Below, piece after piece: positions 9,787 through 19,136 of a stretch of 64,000 nucleotides of DNA. Origin of the DNA: Pantanalinema sp. GBBB05 (GTDB lineage: Bacteria; Cyanobacteriota; Cyanobacteriia; Leptolyngbyales; Leptolyngbyaceae); contig VRZD01000003.1 in the NCBI GenBank assembly GCA_016743235.1, forward strand, positions 62,001 through 126,000, read 5' to 3'. Position numbers and translations under genes: made by a program. The notes under the pieces were generated by a model. It did not search any database. It was given only the letters and a program-made list of their open reading frames with translations, and was not told the origin of the DNA. Position 1 is the first letter of the stretch. Every line of letters begins with the position of its first letter.

Positions 9787-10109
9787 ACTGCCACAGGCTG
9801 ACTGGCAGTGGTTCTAACCGCCCATAGTCGCGATCGTTAAGGCTAACTTTAGCTAAATGGCATTGAGGTTCGGCTTCCCAGAATTGGGGGTTGGGGGGCA
9901 GTTCGGATGGTTACTTCAGTGACATTCAACTTTAGCTAAATAAATTGATCAGCCATATTATCCACTTCAGGGTAGAATCCACCCCTACTAGCCTCTACCG
10001 GAGTCAGGATTTAATCGGGTCTACCAGGTAGCTCGTTAATCTGCCTTAAACTGCTTTAACCTTCCTTAACTTTTTGCTACTAGTTAGTAATGGACTACTG
10101 AGAGCCTCC
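9787..10109. repeat. Non-coding spacer with a 14-bp direct repeat flanking a G-rich tract
   Basis: AACTTTAGCTAAAT occurs at 9845-9858 and again at 9928-9941. Between the copies lies a tract of five G's, TT, and six G's (9886-9898). No gene is visible in this spacer. It forms the upstream region of deoC. Confidence 0.5.
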
Positions 10110-10790
10110 ATGACGATCGCTAACCTGCCCGATATTGATATTGCGCCGTTCATTGACCATGCGCTTCTAGCTCCCACCGCTACCCCACAACAGGTCGAGC
10201 AATGGTGTGAAGAAGCCGATCGCTTCCATTTCGCGGCGGTCTGTGTTCAACCGACCTATGTGAAGCAAGCGGTCAGTTTACTCCACGGTAAGCGACCCAA
10301 AGTTTGTACGGTGATTGGCTTTCCCTACGGAGCGACTACGTCTGCTGTCAAACTCTATGAAGCCCAAGATGCGGTAGAAAATGGGGCGATCGAACTGGAT
10401 GTGGTAATTAATATCGGGTGGCTAAAAGCGGGCATGACCAATGAAGTGCATCGCGAGATTGCCGAAATCCGGGAAGCTACCGGGCAAATAGTCAAAGCGA
10501 TTCTGGAGGTTGCCTTGCTGACCGATGCCGAAAAACGGTTAGCAACCGAACTTTGTATGGATGCCGGAGCCGCCTTTATCAAAACCAGTACAGGTCTGTA
10601 TGGCGGCGCGACGGTAGCTGATGTCCGCTTGTTGAAAGAACTCACAGGCGCTCGGGTGGGGATTAAAGCCTCAGGTGGGATTCGTACTGCCGAACAAGCT
10701 CTGGAATTAATCGTGGCAGGGGCGACTCGTTTAGGCACATCTCGCGGCCCCGATATCCTGCGACAGCGCGATACCCTGGGAGAGGAGTAA
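10110..10790 (+). CDS. deoC: Deoxyribose-phosphate aldolase
   Basis: A 226-residue class I aldolase that splits 2-deoxyribose 5-phosphate into glyceraldehyde 3-phosphate and acetaldehyde in deoxynucleoside salvage. The Schiff-base lysine is K158 in AAFIKTSTG; the second lysine is in [10 protein letters not shown], and the VVINIGWLK and [10 protein letters not shown] strands match the family TIM barrel. I start it at ATG 10110 ([18 protein letters not shown]); a longer frame from 10074 adds 12 residues with no family similarity. It lies 50 bp before recO on the same strand, so the two may be co-transcribed. Confidence 0.93.
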   Translation: MTIANLPDIDIAPFIDHALLAPTATPQQVEQWCEEADRFHFAAVCVQPTYVKQAVSLLHGKRPKVCTVIGFPYGATTSAVKLYEAQDAVENGAIELDVVINIGWLKAGMTNEVHREIAEIREATGQIVKAILEVALLTDAEKRLATELCMDAGAAFIKTSTGLYGGATVADVRLLKELTGARVGIKASGGIRTAEQALELIVAGATRLGTSRGPDILRQRDTLGEE

Positions 10791-10840
10791 ATGGGTCAGA
10801 TGAGGGAGATGAGGACTGCGCTAACTAATCGAACTATTTT

Positions 10841-11788
10841 ATGAGCGGCACTTACAAAGCCACTGGAATTAATTTGAAGGCGATGCCCATGGGAGAAGCC
10901 GATCGCTTGCTCACTGTCCTGACGCGGGAACATGGTTTGGTGCGGGTCGTGGCAATGGGATCGCGCAAACATAATTCCAGCCTGGCGGGACGCAGCGGCT
11001 TATTTGTCGTTAATGATCTACTAATCATCAAAGGTAAGTCGCTGGATAAGATTGCTCAAGCCGAAACGCTGGAATCCTATCCCGGTTTAGGCCAGGACTT
11101 GAAAAAACTCACCGCGAGCCAATATCTGGCTGAACTTTGTCTTTGTCAAGCATTGAGCGATCAACCGCAGGAAGAACTGTTTAGCTTACTGAATGAGCAT
11201 CTCAAACGAGTTGAGCGATCGCCTGCCACGGAAGTCCTCGCCCGACTCACCCATGCCACCTACCAACTGTTAATCCTGGCAGGTCTTGCCCCGCAAGTAC
11301 ATCTTTGCTGTGTCACCCGCCAGCCGCTAATCCCTGACCCCACCGATACCAATTGGCGAGCCGGATTCAGCATTCCTACCGGAGGTGCTGTCACATTAGA
11401 AGCATTGGAAAAACTGCAACTGGGCAAACACCAACCAGCTCGACGGGTCGCTGTAGCGTCATCAGCCGCTCAAACAGCCGCAGCCAGTCCCAGGGCTAAT
11501 AGTAGTACCGGTTCTTATCGATTACCACCTCCCACATTGCGATCGCAGCTCAATCGCCAGTTAACCGCTCCAGAATTACTCCTGCTCCAACAACTGACCC
11601 AAGCCGAATTACCAGAAGTTGAAATGATTTTGTCCCCGGTGATGGCGGCTAATCCTCTAGAGATTGATCAGTTATGGCTTTCCCTGGAACGCGCATTACG
11701 GCATTATGCTCAGTATCATTTTGATCGCCCAATCCGTTCCGCCAGTTTGATGGATGCCTGCTTTCTGACCCCGCCAACCCACCCCTAA
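10841..11788 (+). CDS. recO: DNA repair protein RecO
   Basis: A 315-residue RecO, which helps load RecA onto SSB-coated single-stranded DNA with RecR. The N-terminal OB-fold begins TYKATGINLKAMPMGEADRLL and contains GLVRVVAMGSRK; the helical C-terminal part contains AELCLCQALSD and HLCCVTRQPL. A low-complexity alanine/serine insert around residues 205-225 (VASSAAQTAAASPRANSS) is longer than in E. coli RecO and probably forms a disordered loop. It sits between deoC and an MFS gene on the same strand. Confidence 0.9.
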   Translation: MSGTYKATGINLKAMPMGEADRLLTVLTREHGLVRVVAMGSRKHNSSLAGRSGLFVVNDLLIIKGKSLDKIAQAETLESYPGLGQDLKKLTASQYLAELCLCQALSDQPQEELFSLLNEHLKRVERSPATEVLARLTHATYQLLILAGLAPQVHLCCVTRQPLIPDPTDTNWRAGFSIPTGGAVTLEALEKLQLGKHQPARRVAVASSAAQTAAASPRANSSTGSYRLPPPTLRSQLNRQLTAPELLLLQQLTQAELPEVEMILSPVMAANPLEIDQLWLSLERALRHYAQYHFDRPIRSASLMDACFLTPPTHP

Positions 11789-11801
11789 CCCTGTCCGAGC
11801 T

Positions 11802-13520
11802 ATGATCCAACTCTCTAACTCCAACCTGGAATCAGCCGTGCTGCTCTCGAGTGATCCCCGCTATGCCGGCGATCGACAGAAGCCATCCCCCAGCCCATCC
11901 GGGGAGAGATCGAGCAACCAGTTATCGGCTCCTGAGTTGGCTGCAGAGCAGACCAATAGCAATAACTTGCATGACCGCCCTGTTCTGGCTCAGGATATCC
12001 CTAGTAATGAGGAGAATTCTTCGCTAATGTTTCGCTCTGAAGAAGATATCCTCCCGCCACCGGATGAGATGCAGCCAACTGATGCTCGGACTCCAGACAT
12101 GGGCGATCGTGCCTCCCAGTCTTCCTTTGCTCCAGCAACCCTCGATGCGTTAGCTAACCTGGAGGATGAAGCCGGAGACAACTTAGAACCTGAATCTGGA
12201 TTTCTGCCCGTTCTACGTAACCGCCAGTTCCTGACGCTCTGGAGCGGTCAGGTGTTCTCTCAATTGGCAGATAAAGTTTATCTGGTATTGATGATCGCGT
12301 TGATTGCCAGTCGCTTCCAGGCAGAAGACCAGACGATCAGCGGCTGGGTGTCCTCCATTATGATTGCCTTTACAATTCCCGCCGTCTTATTTGGCTCGAT
12401 CGCGGGTGCCCTGGTCGATCGTTGGTCAAAGCCAGGCGTTTTAGTGGTAACTAACCTACTCCGAGGCGGATTAGTCTTTGCCCTACCCTTTTTGCTATGG
12501 CTAACCAAAGGTTGGACGCCAATCGCCGGACTCCCTGTGGGGTTTTGGATTTTGCTAGCCATTACATTCCTGGTTTCCACCCTCACCCAGTTCTTTGCTC
12601 CCGCAGAACAAGCAGCAATTCCATTGATCGTCGAGCGGCGACACTTACTGTCTGCCAACTCGCTATACACAACAACGATGATGGCATCCGTGATCATTGG
12701 GTTTGCCGTTGGTGAACCTTTATTAGCGATCGCTGATCACCTAATGAATTATTTCGGTTGGACAGCGGTGGGGCTAGGTAAAGAATTAATTGTGGGCAGT
12801 GGCTACGCGATCGCAGGACTCATTTTAATTCTGCTACTGAAACCGGATGCCCAACGTCGTCGCCAGAGCAATCAAGCCACTGCTGTTAATGGCAATGGGG
12901 CGATCACCGCAGAACAACCTCACATCTGGCAAGACATTCGGGATGGGCTCCGGTATCTTGGTCAACAACGGCGGGTGCGCAGTGCGCTGATCCAGTTAGT
13001 CATTCTATTTTCGGTGTTTGCGGCTCTAGCCGTGCTAGCCGTGCGGTTGGCAGAAGTGATCCCAGAAATTAAGTCGTCCCAATTCGGCTTTTTGTTGGCA
13101 GCCGGTGGAGTCGGCATGGCGATCGGGGCAACCTTTATTGGGCAATATGGTCAACGTTTCCCCCATGCCCAACTGAGTTTATATGGCTCGATCGGAATGG
13201 CAGCCTCCCTGTTTGGGTTGGCTCTCTTCGCCCAACAGCTCGTTCCAGCCTTGTTATTAATTAGCTCGCTCGGCGCATTTGCCGCCTTAGTGGGAGTTCC
13301 CATGCAAACCACGATTCAGGAGGAAACGCCAGAGGATATGCATGGTAAAGTATTTGGGTTGCAAAATAATGCCATCAATATTGCCCTCAGCTTGCCATTA
13401 GCATTAGCCGGGGTTGCCGAAACCTTTTTGGGGCTAAGCACCGTATTTACAGGATTGGCATTGCTAGTTGTGGCGGGTGGTGTGATTACCTGGTATGTAA
13501 GCCGCAGTAAGCCAGAGTAA
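11802..13520 (+). CDS. Major facilitator superfamily transporter with long polar N terminus
   Basis: A 572-residue protein. The first about 130 residues are polar, proline/serine/glutamate-rich and probably disordered and cytosolic. An MFS domain of about 12 helices follows, beginning FLPVLRNRQFLTLWSGQVFSQ, with the A-motif-like GALVDRWSKPGVLV between helices 2 and 3. The central loop carries a polar insert (RRRQSNQATAVNGNG). This resembles the drug/macrolide-exporter-like MFS group common in cyanobacteria. The substrate is not predictable. It starts 13 bp after recO, suggesting one transcript. Confidence 0.85.
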   Translation: MIQLSNSNLESAVLLSSDPRYAGDRQKPSPSPSGERSSNQLSAPELAAEQTNSNNLHDRPVLAQDIPSNEENSSLMFRSEEDILPPPDEMQPTDARTPDMGDRASQSSFAPATLDALANLEDEAGDNLEPESGFLPVLRNRQFLTLWSGQVFSQLADKVYLVLMIALIASRFQAEDQTISGWVSSIMIAFTIPAVLFGSIAGALVDRWSKPGVLVVTNLLRGGLVFALPFLLWLTKGWTPIAGLPVGFWILLAITFLVSTLTQFFAPAEQAAIPLIVERRHLLSANSLYTTTMMASVIIGFAVGEPLLAIADHLMNYFGWTAVGLGKELIVGSGYAIAGLILILLLKPDAQRRRQSNQATAVNGNGAITAEQPHIWQDIRDGLRYLGQQRRVRSALIQLVILFSVFAALAVLAVRLAEVIPEIKSSQFGFLLAAGGVGMAIGATFIGQYGQRFPHAQLSLYGSIGMAASLFGLALFAQQLVPALLLISSLGAFAALVGVPMQTTIQEETPEDMHGKVFGLQNNAINIALSLPLALAGVAETFLGLSTVFTGLALLVVAGGVITWYVSRSKPE

Positions 13521-13666
13521 TGCTCTCCAGCCAAGTGGACAAGTAATTCAGGCGAACTGAACTCCAGCGATCGGAGAAAATCTGGTATAACTTCTGACAT
13601 CTGCTTATTTTGGTTCGATCGCTGCTTTAGCGCCTCTGTTTCTGTCCACTACCCGAACAAACCTGA

Positions 13667-14869
13667 ATGCATATCGCTTGGCTCGGAAAGAAATCCCCTT
13701 TTTGTGGCAACGTTACCTATAGCCGCGAAGTCACTAACATCCTGCGGGATCTGGGTCATCAAGTCAGCTTTTTCCACTTTGCTCAAGATGAACCCCCACC
13801 GGATAATTGGCCGAGCTTTGGCGAAGAGGTATCGATCCCATTTCTCTACAAGTCTCAGATTTACACGATCCCCAGCCTCACCTCCAAAAAGATCTTGACC
13901 CAATCCTTGGAGGAATTGCAGCCAGACGTGGTTCATGCCTCGCTAACGCTTTCCCCTCTAGATTTCCTCTTGCCAGAAATCTGTAGCGATCTGAACCTAC
14001 CGTTAGTTGCCACATTTCATCCCGCCTTTGATCGCAAATTGCGTAACATCACCTCAGGGACGCAACATCTCACCTACCAGCTTTATGCCCCCTGGTTAGC
14101 TAAGTACGATCGGGTGATTGTATTTTCCCATCTGCAACGGCAACTGCTGATTCGACTGGGAGTACCCGCCGATCGGGTCGTCGTGATCCCCAATGGGGTT
14201 GACATCCAAAAATATTCTCCCGGGGCATCTAATCTTAAAGCTGAATTAGGGGCTGAGCGGATTTTCCTTTATCAGGGACGGATTGCCCCAGAAAAGAATG
14301 TGGAATCTCTGTTAAAAGCTTGGAAACAATGCCGCATGGGAGCAGACACCAAGTTAGTGATTGTGGGCAATCATGGACCTCTGGCAGCGTCCTTAATGCC
14401 GTTCTATGGTGCAGAACATGGGATTATTTGGCTAGGCTTTATTGCTGACGAACAACGTCGGATTGATATCCTACGTGGAACAGATGTGTTTGTGTTGCCT
14501 TCCTTAGTTGAAGGATTGTCACTTTCCTTACTGGAAGCGATGGCTTGTGGGGTAGCCTGCGTGGCTACAGATGCTGGGGCAGACGGTGAGGTATTAGAGA
14601 AGGAAGCTGGAGTCATTTTGAAAACTCAAAGTGTCGCCACTCAACTCAAAATTCTGCTCCCCCAACTGCGGGATCATGTAAGCTGGACTACCCTTTTAGG
14701 GCAAAATGCCCGGCGCCGAGTAGAAGAGCGCTATGCCCTAAGTCATAACATTGAAACGCTAGTCCAGCTGTATGGGGAGGTTGTGAACCAACAACAAATC
14801 TTAGAAACGGTGACTGGAAGGACCCAGCGGCGCTTTGCCGCTAAAGTTTTGCAGTCAATGCAACGGTGA
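13667..14869 (+). CDS. Glycosyltransferase family 4 (GT-B fold)
   Basis: A 400-residue enzyme with an N-terminal Rossmann half (MHIAWLGKKSPFCGNVTYSREV, with a GN-containing nucleotide loop) and a C-terminal donor-binding half. The retaining GT4 signature E-x7-E is present as E282 and E290 in EGLSLSLLEAMACGV, preceded by GRIAPEKNVESLL. The beginning IAWLGKKSPFCGNVTYSREV recalls a conserved cyanobacterial group that I believe includes the digalactosyldiacylglycerol synthase DgdA; this is from memory, so I give no symbol. If correct it would make the thylakoid galactolipid DGDG. A TATAAC box lies about 85 bp upstream. Confidence 0.85.
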   Translation: MHIAWLGKKSPFCGNVTYSREVTNILRDLGHQVSFFHFAQDEPPPDNWPSFGEEVSIPFLYKSQIYTIPSLTSKKILTQSLEELQPDVVHASLTLSPLDFLLPEICSDLNLPLVATFHPAFDRKLRNITSGTQHLTYQLYAPWLAKYDRVIVFSHLQRQLLIRLGVPADRVVVIPNGVDIQKYSPGASNLKAELGAERIFLYQGRIAPEKNVESLLKAWKQCRMGADTKLVIVGNHGPLAASLMPFYGAEHGIIWLGFIADEQRRIDILRGTDVFVLPSLVEGLSLSLLEAMACGVACVATDAGADGEVLEKEAGVILKTQSVATQLKILLPQLRDHVSWTTLLGQNARRRVEERYALSHNIETLVQLYGEVVNQQQILETVTGRTQRRFAAKVLQSMQR

Positions 14870-15033
14870 GCTAATCAGGAAACTTTATCGAGAAATGTTA
14901 AGACAGTACAAAGCGGGTAAACTAACATGAGGTTGATCGCCTACCTTGTTGGTGGGTTGTCTTCTGAAAACTACCCGATTGTCCGTCAACGGGTTTCCAC
15001 ACCCAGAAAGAACTTGAAACATAGGCATACGTA

Positions 15034-17127
15034 ATGGAAACGATCTATCAATATGCCTGGTTGATCCCCGTCCTGCCGCTGGTCGCGGCAATGATTGTCG
15101 GATTGGGCTTAATCTCCTTCAGTAAGCTAACCAGCAGCCTGCGGCAGGTCGTTGCCGTGTTTATTGTGTCAGTTACAGGGGCAGCCATGGTGCTGTCCTT
15201 TGCGTTGTTATGGAGCCAGTGGCAGGGGCATGAAACCTACACTCAAATGTTTGAGTGGGCTGCCGCCGGAGATTTTCACCTCAGCATGGGCTATGTGGTG
15301 GATCACCTCACCGCCTTAATGCTGGTGATCGTGACCACAGTAGCGTTCCTGGTCATGATCTACACCGATGGCTATATGGCGCATGACCCAGGCTATGTGC
15401 GCTTTTATGCCTATCTAAGCTTATTTAGTTCTTCCATGCTGGGGCTAGTTGTCAGTCCCAACCTGGTGCAAGTGTATGTGTTTTGGGAACTGGTGGGCAT
15501 GTGTTCCTACTTGCTCATTGGGTTCTGGTATGACCGCAAAGCCGCCGCAGATGCCTGTCAAAAGGCGTTCGTTACAAACCGTGTGGGTGACTTTGGGCTG
15601 CTCCTAGGCATCTTGGGACTGTACTGGTCAACCCATAGTTTTGATTTCAATGTGATTGGCGATCGCCTGCAAGAACTGATTCAATCTGGGACCCTAAGTG
15701 CCGGAATGGCAGCGCTGTTTGCCATTTTGGTGTTTTTAGGACCAGTGGCAAAATCTGCTCAGTTTCCCTTGCATGTCTGGTTGCCAGATGCGATGGAAGG
15801 TCCGACCCCGATCTCGGCACTGATCCACGCCGCAACAATGGTGGCTGCGGGGGTTTTCCTGATTGCCCGCATGTTTCCGATGTTTGAAGGCATTCCTTCA
15901 TCTATGAGCATAATTGCCTGGACGGGAGCCTTCACAGCGTTTATGGGCGCAACGATCGCGATTACCCAGAATGACATCAAAAAAGGGTTAGCCTACTCCA
16001 CCATGTCGCAGTTGGGTTACATGGTCATGGCGATGGGTGTGGGTGCTTACGGGGCTGGACTGTTCCACCTGATGACCCATGCTTACTTCAAAGCCATGAT
16101 GTTCCTCGGCTCCGGTTCCGTGATTCATGGCATGGAAGGTGTGGTCGGTCATGATCCAGCCTATGCTCAGGATATGCGGATGATGGGCGGCTTACGCAAA
16201 TACATGCCGCTCACTGCCGGAACCTTCTTCATTGGCGTTTTAGCAATCTCCGGCATTCCTCCCTTCGCTGGATTCTGGTCAAAAGACGAAATTCTCGGAT
16301 CTACCTATGCCGTTAACCCGACCTTATGGGTGATTGGCTGGTTAACCGCTGGCATCACGGCCTTCTACATGTTCCGGATGTACTTCACCACCTTTGAGGG
16401 TGAATTCCGGGGCAAAGATGCTGATGTTCGTAACCAGATCAAAGCCGAACAACTGCAAGCGTTGGGGATCGCCTTTGGTCCTGGGGCAATGAATCCCAAG
16501 GAACTGACGATCGCCCATGATCACCATGACACGCACGATCACGAGGCGCATGGACATGATCATCATCATGCGGATACACCCCATGAATCACCGATCACAA
16601 TGACATTGCCGTTATTGATCCTGGCGATTCCGTCGATTGCGATCGGTTTGGTTGGGACGCCCTTTGGCAACTACTTTGAAGCCTTTATCCATCCACCGGG
16701 TGAAGTGCTAGAAGTCGGGGCAAATGGTCTGCCGACTGAAGAATTGGGCGAATTTGCCTTAATGGCCGGTAGCTCTGTGGGCATCAGCTTAATTGGGATC
16801 ACGCTGGCTTCCTTGATGTATTTGAGCCGCAAAGTTGATCCAGTATCGATCGCCCAAAAGATTCCCTTCCTCTACAACCTGTCGAAAAACAAGTGGTATG
16901 TGGATGAAATCTACGATGCTCTGTTTATTCAGGGCAGTCGGCGGTTAGCTCGACAAGTGCTGGAAGTCGATTACAAGGTAGTAGACGGTATCGTCAACCT
17001 GGCAGGGTTAGTCACCCTCTTAACGGGTGAGGGACTGAAGTACCTGGAAAATGGTCGCGCTCAGTTCTATGCCCTGATTGTCTTTGCCGCTGTTCTAGGG
17101 TTAGTGATCTTCTCTGGAGTCACTTGA
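15034..17127 (+). CDS. ndhF: NAD(P)H-quinone oxidoreductase subunit 5 (NdhF, NDH-1L type)
   Basis: A 697-residue proton-pumping antiporter-like subunit of the thylakoid NDH-1 complex, which feeds electrons from ferredoxin to plastoquinone in respiration and cyclic flow. It begins METIYQYAWLIPVLPLVAAM and contains the family core with VFWELVGMCSYLLIGFW, the lysine/histidine-bearing HVWLPDAMEGPTPISALIHA region and a long C-terminal lateral-helix region. Length and C terminus match NdhF1 of NDH-1L. An unusual loop at residues 495-517 has 11 histidines in 23 residues. The start codon overlaps the stop of a 32-codon upstream frame (TAATG). ndhD follows on the same strand. Confidence 0.95.
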   Translation: METIYQYAWLIPVLPLVAAMIVGLGLISFSKLTSSLRQVVAVFIVSVTGAAMVLSFALLWSQWQGHETYTQMFEWAAAGDFHLSMGYVVDHLTALMLVIVTTVAFLVMIYTDGYMAHDPGYVRFYAYLSLFSSSMLGLVVSPNLVQVYVFWELVGMCSYLLIGFWYDRKAAADACQKAFVTNRVGDFGLLLGILGLYWSTHSFDFNVIGDRLQELIQSGTLSAGMAALFAILVFLGPVAKSAQFPLHVWLPDAMEGPTPISALIHAATMVAAGVFLIARMFPMFEGIPSSMSIIAWTGAFTAFMGATIAITQNDIKKGLAYSTMSQLGYMVMAMGVGAYGAGLFHLMTHAYFKAMMFLGSGSVIHGMEGVVGHDPAYAQDMRMMGGLRKYMPLTAGTFFIGVLAISGIPPFAGFWSKDEILGSTYAVNPTLWVIGWLTAGITAFYMFRMYFTTFEGEFRGKDADVRNQIKAEQLQALGIAFGPGAMNPKELTIAHDHHDTHDHEAHGHDHHHADTPHESPITMTLPLLILAIPSIAIGLVGTPFGNYFEAFIHPPGEVLEVGANGLPTEELGEFALMAGSSVGISLIGITLASLMYLSRKVDPVSIAQKIPFLYNLSKNKWYVDEIYDALFIQGSRRLARQVLEVDYKVVDGIVNLAGLVTLLTGEGLKYLENGRAQFYALIVFAAVLGLVIFSGVT

Positions 17128-17141
17128 ACCCAGGCTGATTC

Positions 17142-17191
17142 GTTGGTAGTGGTTCACTTGGAACCGCGATCGCAGTTGAACCACTACTAAC
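17142..17191 (+). terminator. Long stem-loop downstream of ndhF
   Basis: A 15-bp stem with a single G-T wobble (GTTGGTAGTGGTTCA / TGAACCACTACTAAC) and a 20-nt loop that contains a HIP1 octamer, 15 bp after the ndhF stop. There is no T-run, so it may be a processing or attenuating hairpin rather than a simple terminator. Confidence 0.55.
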
Positions 17192-17250
17192 AATGCCAAA
17201 TTCAATCTCAAGATTTTTGATGTGTTCAGGATCTATCTTCACAAATTAGG

Positions 17251-17268
17251 GGTTCGCGATCGCGAACC
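17251..17268. repeat. 18-bp perfect palindrome built around a HIP1 octamer
   Basis: GGTTCGCGATCGCGAACC is perfectly palindromic and centred on GCGATCGC. It is flanked by AGG on the left and, after AA, CCCCT on the right, which could extend the stem. It lies in the ndhF-ndhD spacer. Confidence 0.8.
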
Positions 17269-17413
17269 AACCCCTGAAGCAGATTTCTGACAATCAATGG
17301 AATCGGGATTCAAGCTTAGGAAATCCCTCACGTCAAATTCCATGCGGTATTAATTGAGAAATTGGTTTAATACCTAAAACAAACGCCCGATAACTCATTA
17401 CTTCTATCGTGAA

Positions 17414-19018
17414 ATGTTGACTGCCGATTTTCCCTGGCTAACGTTCACCATTCTCTTCCCGATCGCAGCCTCCCTGCTGATCCCCTTTATCCCCGACAAA
17501 GATGGCAAAACCGTGCGCTGGTATGCGCTAGTCATCGGCTTGATCGACTTTGCAGTTTTGGTTTACGCCTTTTATAACTTCTACGACTTTTCGAATCCAG
17601 ATCTGCAACTGGTCGAGAGCTACGCCTGGATTCCGCAACTGGATCTCCGGTGGTCAGTCGGAGCCGATGGCTTGTCAATGCCGTTGATTTTGCTGACTGG
17701 GTTTATTACCACTCTGGCAGCCCTTGCCGCTTGGCCAGTCACCCTGAAGCCGAAGTTTTTCTACTTTCTGCTACTAGCTATGTACGGCGGACAAATTGCT
17801 GTGTTCGCTGTACAAGACATGTTAGTGTTCTTCCTGGCTTGGGAGCTGGAATTGATTCCGGTCTATTTGCTACTGGCAATCTGGGGCGGTAAGAAGCGGC
17901 AATATGCGGCAACCAAGTTTATTCTTTACACGGCTGGCAGTTCGCTGTTCATTCTGGTGGCAGCCCTGGCAATGGCATTTTACGGCGATAGTGTCACTTT
18001 CGATATGCGATCGTTGGCGGCAAAAGACATGGCGCTCAACTTCCAACTGTTGATGTATGGCGCTTTTCTGATTGCCTATGCCGTGAAACTGCCGATTATT
18101 CCGTTCCACACCTGGCTTCCCGATGCGCATGGTGAAGCCACGGCTCCCGTTCACATGTTGCTGGCCGGCATTCTGCTGAAAATGGGTGGCTATGCCCTGG
18201 TACGGATGAATGTTGGCATGTTGCCCGATGCCCATGTGGTCTTTGCGCCTGCTTTAGTGATTTTTGGCATTGTCAATATTATTTATGCCGCACTTACTTC
18301 CTTTGCTCAGCGCAACCTAAAGCGGAAGATTGCCTATTCGTCCATTTCCCACATGGGCTTTGTGACGATCGGGATCGCGTCGTTTACCGATCTCGGTTTA
18401 AGTGGGGCGCTGTTGCAAATGGTATCCCACGGGCTGATCGGAGCCAGCTTGTTCTTCCTGGTGGGCGCCACCTATGATCGCACCCATACCCTGATGCTGG
18501 ATGAAATGGGTGGAGTCGGCAAACAGATGAAGAAGATCTTCGCCATGTGGACCGCTTGTTCGTTGGCATCATTGGCACTGCCTGGCATGAGCGGATTCGT
18601 TGCCGAACTAATGGTATTTGTCGGCTTTGCCACCAGTGACGCTTACACGCTCCCGTTCAAGGTTATCGTGGTGTTATTAGCCGCCGTCGGCGTCATTTTG
18701 ACTCCGATCTACCTCCTGTCCAACCTGCGTGAGATCTTCTACGGACCGGAAAACAAGGAGTTAACCTCGCACGAAGCCTTGGTGGATGCAGAGCCACGGG
18801 AGGTGTTCATTATCAGTGCACTATTGGTGCCGATTATTGGCATTGGGTTGTATCCCAAATTATTGACCCAAATCTACGACTCCACCACCTTGAAGTTGAC
18901 AGCGAAATTGGATGAGTCGTTAGTTGAGGTCGCCCCACTAGTGCCGAATGCGATTTCTGTACCGCAGTTTAAGCTACCAGCGCTGAAGGCTCCGGCATTG
19001 GTCGATTCACCTGAGTAA
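17414..19018 (+). CDS. ndhD: NAD(P)H-quinone oxidoreductase subunit 4 (NdhD, NDH-1L type)
   Basis: A 534-residue antiporter-like subunit of NDH-1. It begins [20 protein letters not shown] and contains [20 protein letters not shown] (the conserved membrane glutamate), the [22 protein letters not shown] signature of ND4/NuoM proteins, and [13 protein letters not shown]. It is the partner of NdhF in the distal membrane arm; the ndhF-ndhD order is the usual cyanobacterial NDH-1L arrangement (ndhF1/ndhD1). A 286-bp spacer with two large inverted repeats separates it from ndhF. A very strong terminator follows. Confidence 0.95.
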   Translation: MLTADFPWLTFTILFPIAASLLIPFIPDKDGKTVRWYALVIGLIDFAVLVYAFYNFYDFSNPDLQLVESYAWIPQLDLRWSVGADGLSMPLILLTGFITTLAALAAWPVTLKPKFFYFLLLAMYGGQIAVFAVQDMLVFFLAWELELIPVYLLLAIWGGKKRQYAATKFILYTAGSSLFILVAALAMAFYGDSVTFDMRSLAAKDMALNFQLLMYGAFLIAYAVKLPIIPFHTWLPDAHGEATAPVHMLLAGILLKMGGYALVRMNVGMLPDAHVVFAPALVIFGIVNIIYAALTSFAQRNLKRKIAYSSISHMGFVTIGIASFTDLGLSGALLQMVSHGLIGASLFFLVGATYDRTHTLMLDEMGGVGKQMKKIFAMWTACSLASLALPGMSGFVAELMVFVGFATSDAYTLPFKVIVVLLAAVGVILTPIYLLSNLREIFYGPENKELTSHEALVDAEPREVFIISALLVPIIGIGLYPKLLTQIYDSTTLKLTAKLDESLVEVAPLVPNAISVPQFKLPALKAPALVDSPE

Positions 19019-19040
19019 TGGTAAATCGCCAATGATTTTG

Positions 19041-19087
19041 ATCTCTAGGGATTTCCACTTCTAAAGAAATCCCTAGAGATTTTTTTT
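19041..19087 (+). terminator. Rho-independent terminator after ndhD
   Basis: A perfect 15-bp stem ATCTCTAGGGATTTC / GAAATCCCTAGAGAT (19041-19055 and 19066-19080) with a 10-nt loop, directly followed by seven T's. Confidence 0.95.
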
Positions 19088-19136
19088 CGTCATCATGGGA
19101 ACGCACTAGAATAGCCACAGCTTAGGAGAGCCTCCC

